The position numbers and the translations under genes are program-made. Of a DNA stretch of 64,000 bases, positions 34,391 to 41,737 are shown piece by piece. Under the pieces are notes generated by a model. The model worked only from the letters and a program-made list of their open reading frames with translations, was not told the origin of the DNA and searched no databases. Numbering within the stretch: position 1 is the first letter of the stretch; the number at the start of each line of letters is the position of its first letter. This DNA is from Levilinea sp. (GTDB taxonomy: Bacteria > Chloroflexota > Anaerolineae > Anaerolineales > Anaerolineaceae). The DNA lies in assembly GCA_029975215.1 (NCBI GenBank), contig JARKPO010000087.1, positions 1 through 64,000 on the forward strand, given 5' to 3'.

Positions 34391-34420
34391 GATCCGCAGA
34401 TGACGCAGATTTCGCAGATC
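34391..34420 (+). repeat. Dispersed CGCAGAT-type repeat, copy 1
   Basis: The unit GATCCGCAGATGACGCAG plus TTTCGCAGAT-like continuation is almost identical (26 of 29 positions) to 48314-48342 in another intergenic space. Confidence 0.6.
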
Positions 34421-34440
34421 CATCCTTGCGTACCCTGCAT

Positions 34441-34500
34441 GTCATCGCGACCACCGAAAACCGGTGGCTTGGCCGGTGCACTTCCGGCCGTGGCGATCTC
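34441..34500. repeat. REP-like element with three nested hairpins
   Basis: ATCGC (34444-34448) pairs with GCGAT (34493-34497) and encloses two hairpins, CCACCG/CGGTGG (34451-34467) and GGCCGG/CCGGCC (34471-34489). The flanks GTCATCGCGA and GGCGATCTC resemble a palindromic intergenic repeat seen in many bacterial genomes; GTCATCGCGA also occurs at 5733-5742. Confidence 0.55.
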
Positions 34501-34534
34501 TACCTCGGCTTTCTCCCTTCCCTCGAGGCCGTAC

Positions 34535-34555
34535 GGGCGCGTCTGAGACGCGCCC
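34535..34555. repeat. Perfect palindrome GGGCGCGTC-TGA-GACGCGCCC
   Basis: Nine-bp arms with a 3-nt centre in non-coding DNA, not followed by a T-tract. Likely a REP-type palindromic repeat rather than a terminator. Confidence 0.5.
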
Positions 34556-34613
34556 CAACCCCCTGTCCACCCCGGCCCCGCCAAATCCAGGCGGATTTTG
34601 CCGCAGGCGAAGT

Positions 34614-34619
34614 ATAATG
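34614..34619 (+). promoter_or_regulatory. -10 box of the mutarotase-like gene
   Basis: Perfect TATAAT. Transcription would start near 34626, so the ATG at 34648 with GAGG upstream is favoured over the ATG at 34621. Confidence 0.5.
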
Positions 34620-34647
34620 AATGAAAATCCTGAACGAGGTTGCCTGC

Positions 34648-35544
34648 ATGTCTGCTTTTCCCGCCCACTGGTCTGTAAACACCCTCCAGAACCCCAGCCT
34701 AACCGTCACCTACCTCACCCGCGGCGCCATGCGCATTGTGGGCCTGTCTACCCCCGCTGCCCCCGAAAACTGGCTGGCGGTTCTGCCCACCACCGCCTGG
34801 GAAACCCCCTACGGCTACTTCCAGGCCTACGGCGGTCACCGCTTTTGGCACGCGCCCGAAGCGCACCCCCGCACCTACGTCCCCGACGCCCCCGAAATGG
34901 ACATCACCCCCCTGCCGGACGGGGTGCGGCTGGTTCAGCCCCCCGAAGCACCCACCGGCCTGCAGAAAAGCCTGGAACTGCACCTGGACGCGCAGCGCCC
35001 GCGCTTGACCGTGCAGCACACCCTCACCAATCACAACCTCTTCGCCGTGGAGGCCGCCCCCTGGGGCATCACCCAGCTGCCGTTGGGCGGCACGGCCGTT
35101 TTGCCGCAGGGCGCGCCGGTGACCTCCGAATTCACCCCCAACCGCACCCTGGCCCTGTGGCCCTACACCCGCTGGGACGACCCGCGCCTGAACCTGCACG
35201 GCGATATGCTGCTGGTGCAGGCCCAGGCGGCTCTGCCGCCCTTTAAAGTGGGCTTCCCCAACCATGCCGGCTGGCTGGCCTATCTGCGCGGGGAGACCCT
35301 CTTCATCAAGCGCTTCACCCGCCAAGCCGAAGCCGCCTACGCCGACCTGAACAGCAACGCCCAGGTGTACGTCAACGACGCCTTCATCGAATTGGAAAGC
35401 CAGGGGCCGCTGACCCGCCTGGAACCGGGGGCCTCTGTGCAGCACAGCGAAGTGTGGGAAATGCACGCGCCGGTGGATTGCCCGCCCACCCCGCAGGCCC
35501 TGCGCGGCCTGCTGGCCGAACTGGGCTGCCCCAGCGGAGGATAA
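34648..35544 (+). CDS. Galactose-mutarotase-like fold protein
   Basis: 298 residues of predicted beta-sandwich. Repeating features such as GGHRFWHAPE, LTVQHTLTNHNLFAVEAAPWGITQLPLGG and the C-terminal FIELESQGPLTRLEPGASVQHSEVWEM are typical of aldose-epimerase-like (glycoside-binding) proteins, including the DUF4380 group. The canonical epimerase His/Glu residues cannot be assigned with confidence, so sugar binding or epimerase action is only probable. The start is set by the TATAAT position and GAGG. The next gene follows after 5 bp. Confidence 0.72.
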   Translation: MSAFPAHWSVNTLQNPSLTVTYLTRGAMRIVGLSTPAAPENWLAVLPTTAWETPYGYFQAYGGHRFWHAPEAHPRTYVPDAPEMDITPLPDGVRLVQPPEAPTGLQKSLELHLDAQRPRLTVQHTLTNHNLFAVEAAPWGITQLPLGGTAVLPQGAPVTSEFTPNRTLALWPYTRWDDPRLNLHGDMLLVQAQAALPPFKVGFPNHAGWLAYLRGETLFIKRFTRQAEAAYADLNSNAQVYVNDAFIELESQGPLTRLEPGASVQHSEVWEMHAPVDCPPTPQALRGLLAELGCPSGG

Positions 35545-35549
35545 GGCGC

Positions 35550-36284
35550 ATGCCGACCCGCTGGCGCGCGCTGTGGACGGCTCTGATCCCGCTGCTGCTG
35601 GTGGCGGCAGTGGGTATCGCCTGCAACTACCCCACCCAGCGCGCGCGGCCTACCCCCGGCCTGCCGCCGTACCTGGAACTCTTCCCCGAACTCAACAGCC
35701 CGCCCACCACCCCCAGTGCCGCGCCGGTGCTGCAATGCACCCCGCCGCCCTGCGGGCCGGGCGAGGTTTACGACTGCCCTGGGGACTGCCCGGGCGGCTG
35801 CGGCACGCGCTGCGCCACCCCCACGGCCATCCCCCTGGCGCGCGCCTGCCCCATCCTGGCCACGCGCACCCCACCGCCCAGCGCGCCCACCAGCCAGCCG
35901 GGCGTGTTTGTGGATCCCCATCTGGAATTGTGCGCCGACCGCCTGGAGCTGAAGGTCGGCCAAACCGTCACCGTGCGCGTCTACACCGTGGATTTAGGGC
36001 TGCCCGTCTACAATCTTGTGGCCCTGGGCAAAGACGGCACAGGGGTGATGATGGCCTCGGTGGATTATGAAAACAAAGCCCGCCTGTCCACCCCGCCGGG
36101 GCTGCCCCTGCAGGTGATCGAGGTCAGCGCCGAGATGCGCCAGGCGGTTTTCACCCTGCGCGCCGCGGCGGCCGGAGAAGCCCAGTTGTGGATCAGCGCC
36201 ACGGGTGAAGTGCACTACGGCTACCCTGGCCCCGCCACCTATACCGGCGTCAGTTCAGACCGGCTGGTGCTGACCATCCGCTAA
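35550..36284 (+). CDS. Cys-rich lipoprotein of unknown function
   Basis: 244 residues. A signal peptide ends in the lipobox VGIAC. A Pro-rich linker and a short Cys-dense knot (CTPPPCGPGEVYDCPGDCPGG) follow, then a C-terminal beta-rich domain of ~120 residues (LELKVGQTVTVRVYTVDL) resembling Ig-like or cohesin-type modules. The knot may bind metal or form disulfides. GGAGG stands before ATG 35550. It is 5 bp from the mutarotase-like gene and 22 bp from the GNAT gene, so a three-gene unit is likely. Function not recognised. Confidence 0.75.
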   Translation: MPTRWRALWTALIPLLLVAAVGIACNYPTQRARPTPGLPPYLELFPELNSPPTTPSAAPVLQCTPPPCGPGEVYDCPGDCPGGCGTRCATPTAIPLARACPILATRTPPPSAPTSQPGVFVDPHLELCADRLELKVGQTVTVRVYTVDLGLPVYNLVALGKDGTGVMMASVDYENKARLSTPPGLPLQVIEVSAEMRQAVFTLRAAAAGEAQLWISATGEVHYGYPGPATYTGVSSDRLVLTIR

Positions 36285-36306
36285 CCCCCCCAAGGAATAT
36301 TCCGCC

Positions 36307-37176
36307 ATGAAAGTGACCTTTTATACCGATACCCGCGCCTTCCACGCGCGCACGCTGGACTCGTTTCTGCAGCAGGAAGCCTTCAATGGGCTGATTTTGG
36401 GACTGACGGAAAACGTGATGGTTCATCCGGAGCGCTACGCCGAGGATGTGCTTCTCGCCGCGGTGGAGGACGACAGCGGCCAACTGGTGTTGAGCGCGCT
36501 GATGACCCCGCCGCACAATTTGATCCTGCACGCCGCCCAGGAGAACGGCCTGGGGGAGGCCCAGGAGGCGCTGGCCGATGCCCTGCAAAGCGCGGGGCGT
36601 CCGGTTCCGGGGGTTAACGGCCCAGCGCAGCTCAGCGGGGCTTTTGCCCGCCTGTGGGCCCAGCGCACCGGTCAGACGGCCGCCCTGGCCATGCACGAGC
36701 GCGTGTACGAACTGCGCCGGGTAGTGCCGCCGCCCCAGCCCCCCAGCGGAAGCATGCGGCTGGCGCAGGAGGCCGAGATCGAATATCTGGCGGGCTGGTC
36801 GCAGGCTTTTGAAGAAGAAGCCATCGGCGCCGCGCGCGATTGGGAAGACCTGCTGCGGCGGACGCGTTTTCGCATTGAGGACGGCAGTCTGTTTGTTTGG
36901 GAAGCCGAAGGCCAGCCGGTGAGTATGACGGCCACCACGCGCCCCACACGCAGCGGCATCACCATTGGGGTGGTGTACACCCCCAGCGCCCAGCGCCGCC
37001 GCGGCTACGCCAGCGCCCTGGTGGCCGCCGTCAGCCAGCGCATGCTGGATTCAGGCCGCCAGTTCTGCACCCTGTTCACCGACCTGTCGAACCCCACCTC
37101 CAACGCCATCTACCAGCAGATCGGCTATGTGCCCGTGGGCGATTTTGACGAGTACCGGTTTTCCCCCGCCGCCTAA
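36307..37176 (+). CDS. GNAT N-acetyltransferase with N-terminal extension
   Basis: 289 residues. The C-terminal ~140 residues are a GNAT domain: VYTPSAQRRRGYASALVAAVSQRM is the acetyl-CoA loop and LSNPTSNAIYQQIGYVPVGDFDEY the closing motif. The N-terminal half (FNGLILGLTENVMVHPERY) looks like a second, degenerate GNAT-like lobe, as in the GCN5-like family with duplicated domains. AAGGA lies nine bases before the ATG. Convergent with the Gmad2 lipoprotein gene with a 4-bp overlap. Confidence 0.85.
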   Translation: MKVTFYTDTRAFHARTLDSFLQQEAFNGLILGLTENVMVHPERYAEDVLLAAVEDDSGQLVLSALMTPPHNLILHAAQENGLGEAQEALADALQSAGRPVPGVNGPAQLSGAFARLWAQRTGQTAALAMHERVYELRRVVPPPQPPSGSMRLAQEAEIEYLAGWSQAFEEEAIGAARDWEDLLRRTRFRIEDGSLFVWEAEGQPVSMTATTRPTRSGITIGVVYTPSAQRRRGYASALVAAVSQRMLDSGRQFCTLFTDLSNPTSNAIYQQIGYVPVGDFDEYRFSPAA

Positions 37177-37679
37177 GGCTGCAAAATCACCCAGGTGGAA
37201 ACCAGATCTTCCAGCCCGCCGTCGCGCATGGAGAAAATCGCCACGGACAGGCGCGCGTTAGTGCGCTGGCTGACGCTGTAGGGGATGTTGAGGTCAAACG
37301 GGCCGGGAAAGCCGATGTCCTGAGCGTGGATGGTGGCCGGGGCGCTGAAGAGGATGTTGTCGTCCGTGCCGCACACCGCGTCCGGCGCGCCTTCGCCGCC
37401 CTCACCGCACAGATACACCACCACCGTGTTTTCAAATGCCGGGCCGCCGTAGCCCATCATGGTGAAGCCGCCCCCGCTGACCTCTTCCCCCGGCTGGGGG
37501 GAGAGGATGCGCAGGCGCGGCGCGGCCTGGGTGGGGGCCGCCGTGGCTGGCGGCGGGCAGGGCGCGCAGGCCGCCTCGGGGCAGGGGGTGGCAGCGGCCG
37601 GGGGTTGGGGCACGCTCCACGAGCAGGCCAGGCTGATCCCCGCCAAAATCACGCAGAATCCAATCCAACGGGTTTTCAT
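37173..37679 (-). CDS. Gmad2-domain lipoprotein
   Basis: 168 residues. Signal peptide with lipobox GISLAC, a Cys/Pro/Ala-rich linker, then a Gmad2 immunoglobulin-like domain (LRILSPQPGEEVSGGGFTMMGYG) found in spore-germination proteins and many secreted proteins of non-sporulators. It probably mediates surface binding. GGAGG precedes the ATG, which overlaps the upstream stop as TGATG; both genes form one unit. Confidence 0.8.
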   Translation of the reverse strand: MKTRWIGFCVILAGISLACSWSVPQPPAAATPCPEAACAPCPPPATAAPTQAAPRLRILSPQPGEEVSGGGFTMMGYGGPAFENTVVVYLCGEGGEGAPDAVCGTDDNILFSAPATIHAQDIGFPGPFDLNIPYSVSQRTNARLSVAIFSMRDGGLEDLVSTWVILQP

Positions 37680-38503
37680 CACGGCACCTCCTGTGCGCCC
37701 AACGGCGGGTACGGGCGGCATTCCGCCTCCAGATCCGCGCCCGCGTACAAACAGGCCAGCATGCGGCCGTTGTCAAAATGCGCCACCACCACCGACATTT
37801 CGTATTCGGGGCGGTTGGGGCGCGGGATGGCAAAACGCTCCAGGCTGCGCGATTCCCAGGCCAGCTCATAGTTGGGGCTGGAGATGCCCAGGAAATCGGG
37901 CACATCCGGGGCCTGCAGCGGCACAGGCAGCGCCTCGGGCGAAGCGGCCTGCAGCCCGGCCTGCAGCAGGACGTCCATGCGCTGCAGGGCGTCGCGGCCT
38001 TCGACCGGCAGGAAAGAGATCATCCCCAGGCCCACCGCCATCGCCAGCGCCGCCACCGTGCGCCAGATACGCACAAAGAAGTTGATCCTTCGCCCGCGGT
38101 GCAGTTGGAGCTTATCCAGCGTCCAGCGGAAGAAAATCAGCACCGGTGCCACCATGCCCGTCAGGGGGATGTACAGGAAAAGGGTCGTGGCAATTTTGCC
38201 CATGCGCATCTCCGCCGGGGTGCTGCCCGACACCAGCAGGCCGATACCCACAAACAAGGCTGCCACAATGCTGCCGTAAATCCAGCCCACCGCGCCGGTG
38301 GGCGGCCAGCCGGTGATCCAGCCCAACACCAGACCGATCCCCCCTGCTAACGCGGTGTTGAGCATCGGCCCAAAAGGCGGCTGGTACAGGGGTACACCCG
38401 GCAAGGCGAACTGATTGGCGTATTGGGTGGTGAAACCGTAGATCAAGCCCAGCACCAGCCCAAAAATCGGGCCGAGCCAGCGGCGAAAAGCAGTATCCGA
38501 CAT
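37679..38503 (-). CDS. Multi-TM hypothetical membrane protein
   Basis: 274 residues. Four N-terminal membrane segments (GPIFGLVLGLIYGF; GGIGLVLGWITGW; GSIVAALFVGIGLLV; TLFLYIPLTGMVAPVLIFF), one further helix (VAALAMAVGLGMISFL) and a soluble C-terminal domain of ~85 residues. No family recognised. AGGAG precedes ATG 38503. It overlaps the Gmad2 lipoprotein gene, so the two products may act together at the membrane (inference). Confidence 0.8.
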   Translation of the reverse strand: MSDTAFRRWLGPIFGLVLGLIYGFTTQYANQFALPGVPLYQPPFGPMLNTALAGGIGLVLGWITGWPPTGAVGWIYGSIVAALFVGIGLLVSGSTPAEMRMGKIATTLFLYIPLTGMVAPVLIFFRWTLDKLQLHRGRRINFFVRIWRTVAALAMAVGLGMISFLPVEGRDALQRMDVLLQAGLQAASPEALPVPLQAPDVPDFLGISSPNYELAWESRSLERFAIPRPNRPEYEMSVVVAHFDNGRMLACLYAGADLEAECRPYPPLGAQEVP

Positions 38504-38538
38504 ACAAACTCCTATGAGTGGATTAATTTCGGGCCGTT

Positions 38539-39009
38539 TTACCAAAAGCCGCTGTGAACCTCGCGGGCCTCCGGCAGATCCGCCGGACCTTCCACTTCCA
38601 CCGTGTGTTGGCCGCGGGCAAAGACCTCGCGGCAGGACAGCACCAGGGCGTCGTGTTCCGTGTTCGGGCCGATCATCTCGCGCAGCTGGTCTTCACCCAG
38701 GGCAAACACCACCCGCCCCACCGCTCCCCAATAAATCGCCCCGGAGCACATGGGGCACGGCTCGGTGCTGGCGTACAGGGTGCAGGTGCGCAGGACCTCG
38801 GGGGAGTAACGAGCCGTGGCGGCTCGCATCAAGTTGGTTTCGGCGTGGCCGGTGCAGTCGCGCTCGGTGATCACGGTGCTTTCGGCTTCCAGGAGGAGGC
38901 TGCCGTTTTTATCCACCAAAACCGCGCCAAAAGGAAGGTTGCCGTGCTGGCGCGCCTTTTGGGCCACCGAAACGGCCCAGCGCAAATAATACAGATCCAT
39001 GTCGTTCAT
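38539..39009 (-). CDS. Nucleoside/guanine deaminase (CDA fold)
   Basis: 156 residues. HAETNLMRAA and TEPCPMCSGAIYWGAVGRVVFAL give the zinc-binding His and two Cys and the catalytic Glu of the cytidine-deaminase-like family. The C-terminal SCREVFARGQHTVEVEGP is closer to GuaD/tRNA-type deaminases than to cytidine deaminase, and with ~156 residues guanine deaminase is my preferred reading. A minus-strand TATACT lies near 39065-39070. AGGGAG is five bases before the ATG. Confidence 0.88.
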   Translation of the reverse strand: MNDMDLYYLRWAVSVAQKARQHGNLPFGAVLVDKNGSLLLEAESTVITERDCTGHAETNLMRAATARYSPEVLRTCTLYASTEPCPMCSGAIYWGAVGRVVFALGEDQLREMIGPNTEHDALVLSCREVFARGQHTVEVEGPADLPEAREVHSGFW

Positions 39010-39185
39010 TGTGGCTCCCTTCCCGTTCCAAAAAGGCCGTACCGCGGTAGAAATTGGTTTTCTAAGTATAACCAGTTTTGCGCCGGAAGGGGGGAGGATT
39101 CCCGCCCGCTGCGCGCTGAGCGGCGAGATTTTCCGATGGATCCATTCTTATGTACAGGCTTAAGCATCCAAAATCGCCCCAGCCG

Positions 39186-39214
39186 TTGACAAATCCACCC
39201 GCGGGCAGTAGAAT
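39186..39214 (+). promoter_or_regulatory. Promoter of the his leader and operon
   Basis: TTGACA (39186-39191), 17-bp spacer, TAGAAT (39209-39214). The predicted start at 39221-39223 coincides with the ATG of the leader peptide. Confidence 0.85.
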
Positions 39215-39222
39215 GCCACACA

Positions 39223-39276
39223 ATGAACGCCATTTTCTGCCAGTTCCATCATCATACCAGCCGCCCCCCTGCCTGA
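39223..39276 (+). CDS. hisL: his operon leader peptide (17 aa, three His codons)
   Basis: The short ORF encodes MNAIFCQFHHHTSRPPA and stops at TGA (39274-39276). Three consecutive His codons (39247-39255) lie just before sequence able to pair downstream, and a strong intrinsic terminator follows 44 nt after the stop, before hisG. This is the layout of histidine attenuators in enterobacteria, which are rarely reported outside Proteobacteria. No Shine-Dalgarno is present; the promoter places the mRNA 5' end within two bases of the ATG, so the peptide would be translated leaderless. Start, His codons and terminator are seen directly; the regulatory role is inferred. Confidence 0.8.
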   Translation: MNAIFCQFHHHTSRPPA

Positions 39277-39320
39277 CCGGAGGTCTGGTTCGTTTTACGT
39301 ACCTGACAAAGCACATCTAA

Positions 39321-39350
39321 CCCCCCGGTCTGCCGGGGGGTTTTTATTTT
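39321..39350 (+). terminator. his attenuator terminator
   Basis: CCCCCCGG (39321-39328), loop TCTG, CCGGGGGG (39333-39340), then TTTTTATTTT. It separates hisL from hisG. A competing pairing is CCGGAGG (39277-39283) with CCCCCGG (39322-39328), 6 of 7 bases, which would prevent the terminator. Confidence 0.9.
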
Positions 39351-39380
39351 CTCGAAGTTCCGTTCTGAAAGGATCGAAGG

Positions 39381-40394
39381 ATGACTGAACCCAACCCCGC
39401 CATACGCCTGTCGCTGCCCTCCAAAGGCCGCCTGGCTGAAGACTGCCTGTCTTTTTTAGCGGCCTGCGGGCTGCCCGTGTACAAGCCCAACCCGCGCCAA
39501 TACGAAGCCGTGCTGCCGGCTATCCCCGACCTGCACGTGCTCTTCCAGCGGCCCGTGGATATCGCCGTATCGGTGCGGGACGGCTCCGTGACCTTTGGCA
39601 TCACCGGCCGCGACGTGGTGGAGGAATTCAAAGGGGAAAACAGCGACGTGATCCTGCTGCACAACGCGCTCAATTTTGGCGGCTGCACGCTCAATCTGGC
39701 TGTGCCGGAAGACTGGCAGAACGTGCTGTGCGTGCCCGATCTGGCCGACCGCGCCCGACAGTTGGGCCGCCCGCTGCGCGTGGCCACCAAATACCCCAGT
39801 CTGGCCGGGCGCTTCTTGGCCCAACACAACGTGCCCTACCAGCTGGTGCACGCCGAAGGCACGCTGGAAACCGCCCCCGCCATCGGCTACGCCGACCTGA
39901 TCTGCGACATCGTCTCCTCCGGCCAAACCCTGCGCGACAACCGCCTGCGGCCCCTGCCGGATGGGGTGCTGCTGACCTCGCAGGCGGTGCTGATCGCCAA
40001 CCGGCAGGCGCTGCGGCGCAACCCGGCCGCCCTGCCCGCCGCTCGTCAGCTGCTGGAATATTTTGAGGCTTATCTGCGCGCCAGCGACAACCTGGCCGTG
40101 TTCGTCAACATGCGCGGGGATTCGCCCGAGGCCATCGCCGAGCGCATCTTCCAGGAATGTCACATCCACGGCCTGCAAGGCCCCACCATCTCGCGCGTGA
40201 TTCTGCCCCAGGACTCGCAAAGCTGGTACGCCGTGAACCTGATCGTGCCGCGGCGGGATTTATTTCAGACTATCCAGGATCTGCGCCGCATCGGCGGCTC
40301 AGGCGTGGTGGCCGTGCCGGTGACCTACATTTTTGAAGAAGAGCCGCCGCGCTACACCGCCTTGCTGACCGCGCTGAATGACCCCAACGCATAA
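39381..40394 (+). CDS. hisG: ATP phosphoribosyltransferase, long form
   Basis: 337 residues. It opens with IRLSLPSKGRLAEDCLSFL and includes FGITGRDVVEEF, the DLICDIVSSGQTLRDNRLRPL PRPP loop and a C-terminal ACT-like regulatory domain ending VVAVPVTYIFEEEPPRY. The long form does not need HisZ and is feedback-inhibited by histidine. It catalyses the first step of histidine synthesis. AAGGATCGAAGG precedes the ATG. First structural gene behind the attenuator. Confidence 0.95.
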   Translation: MTEPNPAIRLSLPSKGRLAEDCLSFLAACGLPVYKPNPRQYEAVLPAIPDLHVLFQRPVDIAVSVRDGSVTFGITGRDVVEEFKGENSDVILLHNALNFGGCTLNLAVPEDWQNVLCVPDLADRARQLGRPLRVATKYPSLAGRFLAQHNVPYQLVHAEGTLETAPAIGYADLICDIVSSGQTLRDNRLRPLPDGVLLTSQAVLIANRQALRRNPAALPAARQLLEYFEAYLRASDNLAVFVNMRGDSPEAIAERIFQECHIHGLQGPTISRVILPQDSQSWYAVNLIVPRRDLFQTIQDLRRIGGSGVVAVPVTYIFEEEPPRYTALLTALNDPNA

Positions 40395-40408
40395 ATTTGG
40401 AGACCGCC

Positions 40409-41737
40409 ATGACCCTCTTTCCCATTCTCGATGTGCCCACCGCCCAATCCAGCCTGCTGCTGCGCCGCCCGCCGGATGAAATCTCCGTGCCGCCCGCGGT
40501 ATCGCAGCGCCTGGCTGATTTGTTTGGTGAAACCCTGACCCCCGCCCAGGCCGTGCAGCGCATCCTGCGCGATGTGCGCTCTCGCGGCGACCAGGCCGTG
40601 CGCGACTGGGGCCAGCGGCTGGACGGCGCTGCCCCCGACTCGCTGCGCGTGCCGCCCGAGGCCCTGCGTCAGGCCCTGACAGAACTGCCCCCAGACCTAC
40701 GCGCCGCTTTGCAGGAATCGGCCGACCGCGTGCGCGCCTTTTACCAACGCCAGCCGCTGACTTCGTGGATCACCAACACCAGCGGCGGCACCCTGGGCCA
40801 ATGGGTGCGGCCCATTCGGCGCGTGGGCCTGTACGTTCCCGCCGGAACCGCCCCGCTGCCCTCCAGCGTGATCATGAGCGCCGTCCCCGCCCAGGTGGCT
40901 GGCGTCCCAGAGATCGTCCTGGCTGCGCCGCCCGCCCGCGGCACAGGGCGCATCGCTCCGGTGATTTTGGCCGCCGCCGCCCTGCTGGGCATTGAAGAAG
41001 TCTACGTCATGGGTGGGGCGCAGGCCGTGGCCGCCCTGGCCTACGGAACCCCCAGCGTGCCGCCCGTGGATAAAATCTTCGGCCCCGGCAACCTGTTTGT
41101 CACCCTGGCCAAGCGCGAGGTGTACGGCCTGGTGGGCATTGATTCCCTGGCCGGGCCGACCGAGACCCTCATCATCGCCGACGACACCGCCCGCCCCGAT
41201 TGGGTGGCCGCCGACCTGCTGGCCCAGGCGGAACACGATGTGCTGGCCTCGGCCGTGCTGCTGACTCCCTCGCCCCGCCTGGCCGAAGCCGTGCGCAGCC
41301 AGGTGCTGAGCCAGATGCAGTCCCTCAGCCGCCTCAGCATCCTGCAAACCTCGCTCAGCCAAAGCAGCGGGGCCGTGCTGACCCGCGATCTGGACGAGGC
41401 TGCCGCACTGGCTAACGCCTTTGGCGCAGAACACCTGTGCCTGTCGGTGGCCGACCCCTGGCGGCTGGCAGAAAAAATCACCTGTGCGGGCGGGGTCTTC
41501 CTGGGAGAACACTCCTGCGAAGTGCTGGGGGATTATGCTGCCGGCCCCAGCCATGTGATGCCCACGGGGGGATCGGCGCGCTTTTCCTCGCCGGTGAATG
41601 TCTGGGATTTCGTCAAGCTCATCAGCCTGGTAGCGCTGGATCCGCAAACCGCCGCCCAAATCAGCCGGTCGGCCGCCCGTCTGGCCGATGCGGAGGGGTT
41701 AGATGGGCACGCCGCCGCCGCGAGGATGCGCCAATGA
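40409..41737 (+). CDS. hisD: Histidinol dehydrogenase
   Basis: 442 residues. RRVGLYVPAGTAPLPSSVIMSAVPA, VYVMGGAQAVAALAYGT, DSLAGPTETLIIADDTA and GEHSCEVLGDYAAGPSHVMPTGG give the NAD and zinc sites. It oxidises histidinol to histidine in two steps. TTGGAG precedes ATG 40409; the upstream TTG at 40397 lies in the binding site and is rejected. The stop overlaps the hisC start. Confidence 0.96.
   Translation: MTLFPILDVPTAQSSLLLRRPPDEISVPPAVSQRLADLFGETLTPAQAVQRILRDVRSRGDQAVRDWGQRLDGAAPDSLRVPPEALRQALTELPPDLRAALQESADRVRAFYQRQPLTSWITNTSGGTLGQWVRPIRRVGLYVPAGTAPLPSSVIMSAVPAQVAGVPEIVLAAPPARGTGRIAPVILAAAALLGIEEVYVMGGAQAVAALAYGTPSVPPVDKIFGPGNLFVTLAKREVYGLVGIDSLAGPTETLIIADDTARPDWVAADLLAQAEHDVLASAVLLTPSPRLAEAVRSQVLSQMQSLSRLSILQTSLSQSSGAVLTRDLDEAAALANAFGAEHLCLSVADPWRLAEKITCAGGVFLGEHSCEVLGDYAAGPSHVMPTGGSARFSSPVNVWDFVKLISLVALDPQTAAQISRSAARLADAEGLDGHAAAARMRQ

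Larger units (their letters stand above)
34204..34647. other. Intergenic region with palindromic repeats
   Basis: No gene is visible in these ~440 bases. They hold the nuclease promoter, a dispersed CGCAGAT-type repeat (34391-34420), a multi-hairpin REP-like element (34441-34500), a second perfect palindrome (34535-34555) and a TATAAT at 34614-34619 serving the mutarotase-like gene. Confidence 0.6.

Noticed and set aside
37326-37871. Plus-strand open frames across 37.3-38.1 kb
   Set aside because: Antisense to the Gmad2 lipoprotein and membrane-protein genes, which have ribosome binding sites, a lipobox and membrane helices.
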